From Desulfuromusa sp. (GTDB lineage Bacteria; Desulfobacterota; Desulfuromonadia; Desulfuromonadales; Geopsychrobacteraceae): 11,376 bases of DNA. The notes beneath the pieces were generated by a model. That model worked only from the letters and a program-made list of their open reading frames with translations, made no database searches and had not been told where the DNA came from. The first letter of the stretch is position 1. Each line of letters begins with the position of its first letter. A program made the position numbers and the translations under genes. Positions 7,035-11,376 of the stretch are shown here, one piece after another. The DNA lies in the NCBI GenBank assembly GCA_029933365.1, contig JAOZOH010000090.1, positions 1-11,376 of the forward strand. The letters run 5' to 3'.

Positions 7035-7247
7035 TTAACCGCGCCAGAGAGTCCATGCCAGATCATTACTATCAGTACTATGGGTGAATTTTGCCTGGCA
7101 TGTCTGACACTGGTAATCTTGTTCTTTAAAGCCCCGGGGTTTTTGCCCTTTAAAAATTTGCAAATCTCCAATTTTTAATAAATTTTCATGCGGTTTGCCA
7201 TTCCGCGATTTTTTTGATTGTTCTTCACACAGGTCACAAATTTTCAT
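7035..7247 (-). CDS. Small four-cysteine (zinc-ribbon-like) protein
   Basis: This 70-residue protein begins MKICDLCEEQ. Its CxxC pairs at Cys4/Cys7 and Cys47/Cys50 (YQCQTCQAKF) are separated by about 40 residues, as expected for one structural zinc site. It has no membrane segment and many Lys and Gln. The frame remains open upstream, including an in-frame ATG 12 codons earlier, but only this start begins just before the cysteine motif. The ribosome site (GAGAG-like) is weak. It lies 67 bases after the related zinc-ribbon/Tudor-like gene on the same strand and converges with the RelA/SpoT-like gene, 52 bases away. I do not recognise a named family. A DNA-, RNA- or protein-binding role is plausible but unproven. 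Confidence 0.6.
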   Translation of the reverse strand: MKICDLCEEQSKKSRNGKPHENLLKIGDLQIFKGQKPRGFKEQDYQCQTCQAKFTHSTDSNDLAWTLWRG

Positions 7248-7314
7248 TTTATCTTTTTCTCTCTGGTTTCTGCTAAACTTCATCAAAGGGAATAATGCGA
7301 CGGATCGAGAGGGT

Positions 7315-7719
7315 CTATTGGCAGCGCATCGTTTTTCTGCCGTCCTCGAAGAGAATCTCAACCTTTTGCGCACCGATGATCCGCTGTACCATGCCAAGAC
7401 CAAAAACAGGATGGTCAATCAGGGTGTTGATTTTGTAGCTGTCGGTCATGGAATAGGTTTTTGCTTTTGAACTGTCCATCTTTTGCTGAAGAGATTCCCA
7501 CTCTTTACGATCGGCATCTTTAGGCTTGGTGACTTGTCTAGCCGCAGGTTTTTTGGGAACGGTGGGTGGTCGGTACTTGTGCTGGCGGGTGCAGGTCTGG
7601 CATTCTACTTTCCCGGGATTCTCATCGACTATGGTGATTATGATATGATCGGTATTTTTGCGGCATTTAGTGCAGCGGCCTTCAATGGGGTCACCGATTG
7701 AAAGTGTGGTGCTTTGCAT
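7315..7719 (-). CDS. Zinc ribbon plus Tudor/KOW-like C-terminal domain protein
   Basis: This 134-residue protein has three parts. Residues about 10-50 hold a zinc ribbon with CxxC at Cys16/Cys19 and Cys40/Cys43 (GRCTKCRKN and ECQTCTRQ). Residues about 51-95 are a basic, probably flexible linker rich in Pro and Lys. Residues about 98-132 read IDHPVFGLGMVQRIIGAQKVEILFEDGRKTM. This resembles the small beta barrel (Tudor-like, H-x-x-FG-x-G-x-V) at the C-terminus of UvrD/PcrA helicases and in CarD-type proteins, which touch RNA polymerase. That similarity is by eye. The ATG at 7719 has GGGAG 7 bases upstream and is preferred over the start at 7749. The gene probably forms an operon with the four-cysteine gene 67 bases downstream. 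Confidence 0.75.
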   Translation of the reverse strand: MQSTTLSIGDPIEGRCTKCRKNTDHIIITIVDENPGKVECQTCTRQHKYRPPTVPKKPAARQVTKPKDADRKEWESLQQKMDSSKAKTYSMTDSYKINTLIDHPVFGLGMVQRIIGAQKVEILFEDGRKTMRCQ

Positions 7720-8028
7720 AGTTCTACTCCCTTGTTCGGGTTCAGCCAAGATATGGCCAATAAAAACCAGGGAGAGTGCCGGAATCTACGGGGCTGGCTT
7801 GACAATTGATATGTCATCCTCAAAGACTTTGGGTGCCTTCAATGTGATTACATCATCTCCGTATGGTTTGAAGGATGAGGGTCATTTTGAGGAGATTTGT
7901 GTCGGTGTGTTTTTACCACAATACACCTTTCCCTGAATAAAAGATATTTTGAATTTTTGATTGCCATAAAAAAGCCCCGATTCTCAATGAATCAGGGCTT
8001 TTTTATGGACTACATTTTCAGATCTTTA
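7720..8028. other. Intergenic region between prxU and the zinc-ribbon genes
   Basis: These roughly 300 bases hold no gene I can support. The strand-minus promoter of the zinc-ribbon pair should lie here. The notable items are the strong hairpin terminator at 7964-8008 and a perfect TGACA-N7-TGTCA dyad at 7800-7816, about 90 bases upstream of the zinc-ribbon start, which could be an operator but is short enough to be chance. A 41-codon plus-strand frame (7812-7936) has no ribosome binding site. A plus-strand small RNA ending at the terminator cannot be excluded. Confidence 0.5.
7964..8008 (-). terminator. prxU: Strong (potentially bidirectional) terminator after prxU
   Basis: CCATAAAAAAGCCC (7964-7977) pairs with the matching stretch at 7995-8008. 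After one C/A mismatch, GATTC pairs with GAATC around a 5-base loop. Both arms carry A6/T6 runs, so it could stop transcription in either direction. It lies about 20 bases beyond the prxU stop codon. Confidence 0.85.
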
Positions 8029-8760
8029 TTATTCGTCAGCTTCGCTGACTTTCCATGCTTGCCAGACCTTGCCAACGAGGTCAATCCCTGGTTTCAGGGT
8101 GGTTTTTCCTGGTTTCCATCCAGAGGGTGTAGCTTCGGCCCCCTTGGTGTTACGAACCAACTGGAAGGCCTGCAGTTGACGTAGAGTTTCATTGACATTG
8201 CGACCCACCGGAGGGGTCAAGACTTCATATCCCTGAATGATGCCATCAGGGTCAATGATAAAGCGACCACGGTTTTCAACCTTGGCAGCCTCATCAAATA
8301 CGCCAAACAGTTTGCCTATTTCGCCACCAGCGTCTGATAACATAGGGAAAGGAACTCCACCATCGACCATTTTTGAGAGTTCCTGATCGTTCCAGATTTT
8401 ATGGGTGAACATACTATCGATACTGACTGAAAGTAATTCGACACCTAGCTCTTGAAACTTGGGGTATTTCTCGGCAACTGCCGAGAGCTCGGTTGATCAG
8501 ACAAAGGTGAAATCACCGGGATAGAAACAGAGAACAACCCATTTCCCCAGGTAATCGGATAGTTTTACATCATTGACAAAGGCTCCATTATGAAAGCCTG
8601 GAGCGGTAAAATCAGGTGCTTTTTGTCCCACATGAACCATCGCTTGCTCCTTTTTGATTGCAGTCGTTATTACATTTTCCTCGGTCTCTGACCCTTCCTC
8701 CACAGCAACAGCAGAGGCTGCAGTTGGTCTAACACAGCCTGCGCCTTGATCTTCTCCCAT
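8029..8760 (-). CDS. prxU: Selenocysteine-containing peroxiredoxin PrxU (TGA at 8497-8499 read as Sec)
   Basis: This 243-residue AhpC/2-Cys-type peroxiredoxin reduces peroxides in the cytoplasm. An in-frame TGA interrupts it exactly at the peroxidatic position: PGDFTFV-TGA-STEL aligns with the family PxDFTFVCPTE, so residue 88 is selenocysteine. Reading continues in the same frame through the thioredoxin-fold core (DPDG, GRFIID with the catalytic Arg, LTPPVGRN) to TAA. A hairpin 20 bases after the TGA fits a bacterial SECIS. The C-terminal resolving Cys of 2-Cys enzymes is missing (EATPSGW replaces EVCPAGW). The only Cys are Cys9, in the N-terminal GCVRPT, and Cys78. The ATG at 8760 has AAAGGAG 5 bases upstream. 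A second ATG at 8640 ([11 protein letters not shown], the classical N-terminus) has AAGGAG 6 bases upstream, so a 203-residue form is also possible. Decoding needs SelA-D and tRNA-Sec, which are not in this window. Confidence 0.95.
8469..8486 (-). promoter_or_regulatory. prxU: Bacterial SECIS-like hairpin in the prxU mRNA
   Basis: On the mRNA (minus) strand, UCUCGGC pairs with GCCGAGA (7 bp) around the loop AGUU. The loop begins 20 bases from the U of the UGA, and a G is its second base. Published bacterial SECIS rules require a short stem, an apical loop 16-37 bases after UGA and a G near the loop start; all are met. SelB would bind here to deliver selenocysteyl-tRNA. A competing 4-bp hairpin (CCGA-GCUC-UCGG) uses part of the same 5' arm. 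Confidence 0.75.
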
Positions 8761-8840
8761 ACCGACTCCTTTCCGTAGGAAATTATGACGTTTTTTATAC
8801 TCTAGCTAGGTGTATTGAGAAAATCAATCGGGATTGGAAA

Positions 8841-10499
8841 TTATATCTGTTTTTTAAATGCAAGCTGTTGATAATAATTGATGAGACCATTTGTAGAACC
8901 GTCATGGCTACTGATTGCCTGCTGTCCCAGAGCGAGTTCCGGAAGGATCTTTTTTGCCAGTTGCTTGCCCAGTTCCACGCCCCACTGATCAAAAGAATTA
9001 ATATTCCAGATGGCACCCTGAGTAAAAATTTTATGTTCATAAAAGGCAATCAGTGTGCCAAGGGTCTGTGGTGTGAGTTTTTGGAACAGAAAGGAGCTGC
9101 TGGGGCGGTTACCGGGGAAAATTTTGTGTGGCAGAAGTTGCTCAACCCTCTCAGGACTGTGCCCTTCAGCTTCAAGTTCAGTACGAGCTTCTTCAGCAGT
9201 CTTTCCTTGCATGAGTGCCTCAGGCTGAGCGAAAAAATTGGAAAGGAGAATTTTATGATGCTCGCCGAGGGGATTCTGGCTTTCACTCGGGGCGAGAAAG
9301 TCGGTCGGAACCAGTTTGGTTCCCTGATGGAGAAGTTGATAAAAAGCGTGTTGTCCGTTGGTCCCCGGTTCTCCCCAGATGATCGGTCCAGTGGAGTAAT
9401 CAACTGGTTTTCCCGAGATGGTGACCCCTTTCCCATTACTTTCCATATCGCCTTGCTGAAAATAGGCGGGGAAACGGTGCAGGTATTGGTCATAAGGGAG
9501 GATTGCATGCGAGTCAGCAGCGAAAAAATTGTTGTACCAGACACCCAGCAACCCCATTATCACCGGAATATTTCTGTCAAATGGAACTGTGCTGAAATGT
9601 TCATCAGCCTGATGTGCTCCAGCGAGGAGTTCTGTAAAATGATCCATGCCGATATAGAGGGCAATTGATAGCCCAATCGCCGACCAGAGAGAATAGCGCC
9701 CCCCGACCCAATCCCAAAATTCAAACATATTGTCTGGATTGATGCCGAATTGGCTCACCAGTTCCAGGTTGGTGGATATGGCAACAAAGTGCTGGGCAAC
9801 GGCAGTTTCATCCTTGGTTTGTTGTAACAGCCACTGCTTTGCAGAATTGGCATTGGCCATGGTTTCTTGGGTGGTGAAGGTTTTTGATGCGATGAGGAAA
9901 AGAGTGGTTTCGGGGTTTAGAGGACGTAGTGTTTCGGTCAGGTGGGTTGCGTCGACATTTGAAACAAAATGGACGCTCAGTCTGTCATGACCGTAAGGCT
10001 TCAGGGCCTCAGTGACCATCAATGGACCGAGGTCAGAACCACCGATGCCAATATTGACGATGTCGGTGATCGGTTGGCCGGTTGCACCGAGCCATTGCCC
10101 GTTGCGGACTTGTTCACAGAAACCAGCCATTTTCTTTAACACTGCGTTGATCTGTGGCATAACATCCTGTCCATCGACCAGAATAGGACGGTTGCTCCGG
10201 TTGCGCAGGGCAATATGGAGCACTGAACGTTGTTCTGTAGAATTGATTTTCTCTCCACTGAACATGCGATGTATTTTTTCTTGCAACCCGCTCTGCTTGG
10301 CCAAGTCAATTAACAGTTTCAGGGTGGTGGTGGTGATGCGATGCTTGGAATGGTCAAAGAGAATGTTGTTAAAGGTGAGGGAAAATTTTTCAAACCGCTG
10401 TGGGTCATCCGCAAACAGATTGCGCAAGTGGATTGTCTCAATATCCTGATAATGTGCCTGGAGATTTTTCCAGGCGGCAAGTTGGGTCAATTCAGGCAT
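8841..10499 (-). CDS. pgi: Glucose-6-phosphate isomerase
   Basis: This 552-residue cytoplasmic enzyme interconverts glucose-6-phosphate and fructose-6-phosphate in glycolysis and gluconeogenesis. Full family length is present. The phosphate-binding segment is [11 protein letters not shown] (149-159) and the first signature is [15 protein letters not shown] (264-278). Catalytic residues correspond to Glu353 (GDMESNGK), His384 (NGQHAF) and Lys512 ([10 protein letters not shown]), all in place compared with E. coli Glu355, His386 and Lys514. The ATG at 10499 has AGGGGG 6 bases upstream. It follows the DjlA-like gene by 12 bases and precedes prxU by 80 bases on the same strand, so the first two form an operon and prxU may be partly read through from it. 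Confidence 0.98.
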   Translation of the reverse strand: MPELTQLAAWKNLQAHYQDIETIHLRNLFADDPQRFEKFSLTFNNILFDHSKHRITTTTLKLLIDLAKQSGLQEKIHRMFSGEKINSTEQRSVLHIALRNRSNRPILVDGQDVMPQINAVLKKMAGFCEQVRNGQWLGATGQPITDIVNIGIGGSDLGPLMVTEALKPYGHDRLSVHFVSNVDATHLTETLRPLNPETTLFLIASKTFTTQETMANANSAKQWLLQQTKDETAVAQHFVAISTNLELVSQFGINPDNMFEFWDWVGGRYSLWSAIGLSIALYIGMDHFTELLAGAHQADEHFSTVPFDRNIPVIMGLLGVWYNNFFAADSHAILPYDQYLHRFPAYFQQGDMESNGKGVTISGKPVDYSTGPIIWGEPGTNGQHAFYQLLHQGTKLVPTDFLAPSESQNPLGEHHKILLSNFFAQPEALMQGKTAEEARTELEAEGHSPERVEQLLPHKIFPGNRPSSSFLFQKLTPQTLGTLIAFYEHKIFTQGAIWNINSFDQWGVELGKQLAKKILPELALGQQAISSHDGSTNGLINYYQQLAFKKQI

Positions 10500-10511
10500 G
10501 GGATACCCCCT

Positions 10512-11273
10512 TTATTTTTTTGCAGCCATGATTGCATCATATGATTCATTGATCTCTGCCAGTTGGTCATTGGCAAATTTGATGAATTCAGGCGGCAAGC
10601 CCTTTCCTTCAATTTTATCAGGATGAAACTCAGTTGCTTTCTGGCGGTAGGCCTTTTTTATTTCTGCTGTTGTTGCTGCACTGGTTATACCAAGGTTTTC
10701 GTAATGTTTGCTCAGGCTAACACTTGATGAGTGCAGACCGACATAGCGACTGCGTAAAGACTGGTAGATACTTTCCGGTAAGCGAAAGGCGGTTTTTGCT
10801 TCCAGCAGCATATTCTCTTCTTGGGGGTGGAACTCACCATCCGCCATGGCAACTTCAAACAGAAAGCTCATCATGAAATTACAAAGCTGCTGATCCTGCG
10901 CAAACAAGTCACCAAACTGCCGGGCATAATCAGCAAAAGATTCGGGCCTGTCTTTCGCTTGAGTAAAAACATTGATGGCATAAGCACGGGTTTGTTTATC
11001 CAGTCCGAGGGCTTCTTTGGATATCTTTTCGATTGCTGCAATTTCGTCGGGACAGACCCGACCGTCAGCTTTGGCCAGCTTTCCAACCATGGAAAAAGCC
11101 GCAGTAAAAAAGATTGCCTGCCGTTGTTGAGACTGATTAAATCCACCTCTTCCTTGTGGAAGCTTCTGAGAGTTGCCCATGCTGGCACCAATTGCAGCTC
11201 CCATAACAGCGCCGAATGGTCCGGCAATCATTGCTCCCAGACCTCCGCCAATAACTCCTGATAACCAACCCAT
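10512..11273 (-). CDS. djlA: DjlA-like TerB/J-domain co-chaperone
   Basis: This 253-residue protein has the DjlA layout. A Gly-rich membrane segment at residues about 1-34 (MGWLSGVIGGGLGAMIAGPF) is followed by a Gln/Gly linker and a TerB-like helical domain (about 55-170, with KADGRVCPDEIAAIEK and ADGEFHPQEENMLL). The C-terminal J domain (about 188-253) carries the HPDK motif at 217-220, which stimulates DnaK ATP hydrolysis. It is likely anchored in the inner membrane facing the cytoplasm. Of the two ATGs, the one at 11273 is preferred because AAGGA lies 8 bases before it, against 2 for the ATG at 11279. The pgi gene follows 12 bases later, suggesting one operon. DjlA in E. coli is linked to capsule and envelope stress; the same role here is an inference. 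Confidence 0.92.
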   Translation of the reverse strand: MGWLSGVIGGGLGAMIAGPFGAVMGAAIGASMGNSQKLPQGRGGFNQSQQRQAIFFTAAFSMVGKLAKADGRVCPDEIAAIEKISKEALGLDKQTRAYAINVFTQAKDRPESFADYARQFGDLFAQDQQLCNFMMSFLFEVAMADGEFHPQEENMLLEAKTAFRLPESIYQSLRSRYVGLHSSSVSLSKHYENLGITSAATTAEIKKAYRQKATEFHPDKIEGKGLPPEFIKFANDQLAEINESYDAIMAAKK

Positions 11274-11349
11274 AAACATTATCCTTTACAGAAAAAAACT
11301 TTTAAATTCATGATAGAGCGATACGAGGTAGATATAATGAGGGATGTTT

Positions 11350-11376
11350 ATGGTCGCTGCAAGCGATTTTATTAAG
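11350..11376 (+). CDS. Possible start of a divergent gene (partial, runs off the window)
   Basis: GAGGGA (11339-11344) sits 5 bases before an ATG, and the nine codons that remain (MVAASDFIK) are open to the edge. A TATAAT lies at 11333-11338, but no matching -35 is clear, and it would overlap the ribosome site, so it is probably not the promoter. With only nine codons no family can be named. Confidence 0.35.

Noticed and set aside
7812..7936. 41-codon plus-strand frame between prxU and the zinc-ribbon genes
   Set aside because: It has no ribosome binding site and no recognisable features. The region is better treated as intergenic.
8413..8499. prxU as a pseudogene or as two separate genes split by a stop
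   Set aside because: The frame is intact on both sides, the TGA sits exactly at the catalytic residue, and a SECIS-like hairpin follows. A random nonsense mutation would not be expected to show all three.
8802..8809. CTAGCTAG palindrome upstream of prxU
   Set aside because: It is only 8 bases and of low complexity, with no second copy or known consensus.
8868..9668. 266-residue plus-strand frame
   Set aside because: It is wholly antisense to pgi, a complete conserved gene, and its product has no recognisable domain.
11333..11338. TATAAT as the -10 element for the right-edge gene
   Set aside because: It lies directly against the proposed ribosome site and has no convincing -35 element, so a transcript start there would leave almost no leader.

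Overview
The window looks like chromosome of an anaerobic deltaproteobacterium of the Desulfuromonas/Geobacter/Pelobacter type. This is inferred from a selenocysteine-encoding peroxiredoxin (PrxU), a DUF2249 plus helical-domain protein paired with a DUF1858 protein, and intermediate base composition. No tRNA, rRNA, CRISPR array, insertion sequence or phage gene was seen. The gene order looks like ordinary core and accessory chromosome, with several poorly described small genes.

Left part (1-3734). A 52-residue single-pass membrane microprotein (minus strand) diverges from a LysR-type regulator (plus strand). A canonical ATAC-N7-GTAT LysR box lies between them. The regulator is followed by a cysteine-containing gene of unknown function. 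That gene ends 34 bases inside the convergent end of a two-gene minus-strand operon: a 12-helix MFS transporter and a CvfB-type S1 RNA-binding protein.

Middle (3735-6982, plus strand). A 300-base gap carries a strong dyad upstream of two overlapping genes, a DUF2249/AhpD-like-fold protein and a DUF1858 protein. A likely terminator follows. Then come an amidohydrolase of the TIM-barrel family and, 17 bases later, a RelA/SpoT-type (p)ppGpp synthetase with no hydrolase domain and a long C-terminal extension.

Right part (minus strand unless noted). Two small four-cysteine proteins follow, one of which fuses a zinc ribbon to a Tudor/KOW-like C-terminus. After a strong terminator comes prxU, an AhpC-like peroxiredoxin whose catalytic residue is encoded by an in-frame TGA, with a bacterial SECIS-like hairpin just downstream. 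Next are pgi (glucose-6-phosphate isomerase) and a DjlA-like TerB/J-domain co-chaperone, 12 bases apart. The first codons of a divergent plus-strand gene may lie at the right edge.

Functional themes are stress and redox: selenium-dependent peroxide removal, alarmone synthesis, a co-chaperone, and DUF2249/DUF1858 proteins of a kind often met near nitrosative or redox functions. The most informative object is prxU, which a standard gene caller would split into two ORFs or call a pseudogene.
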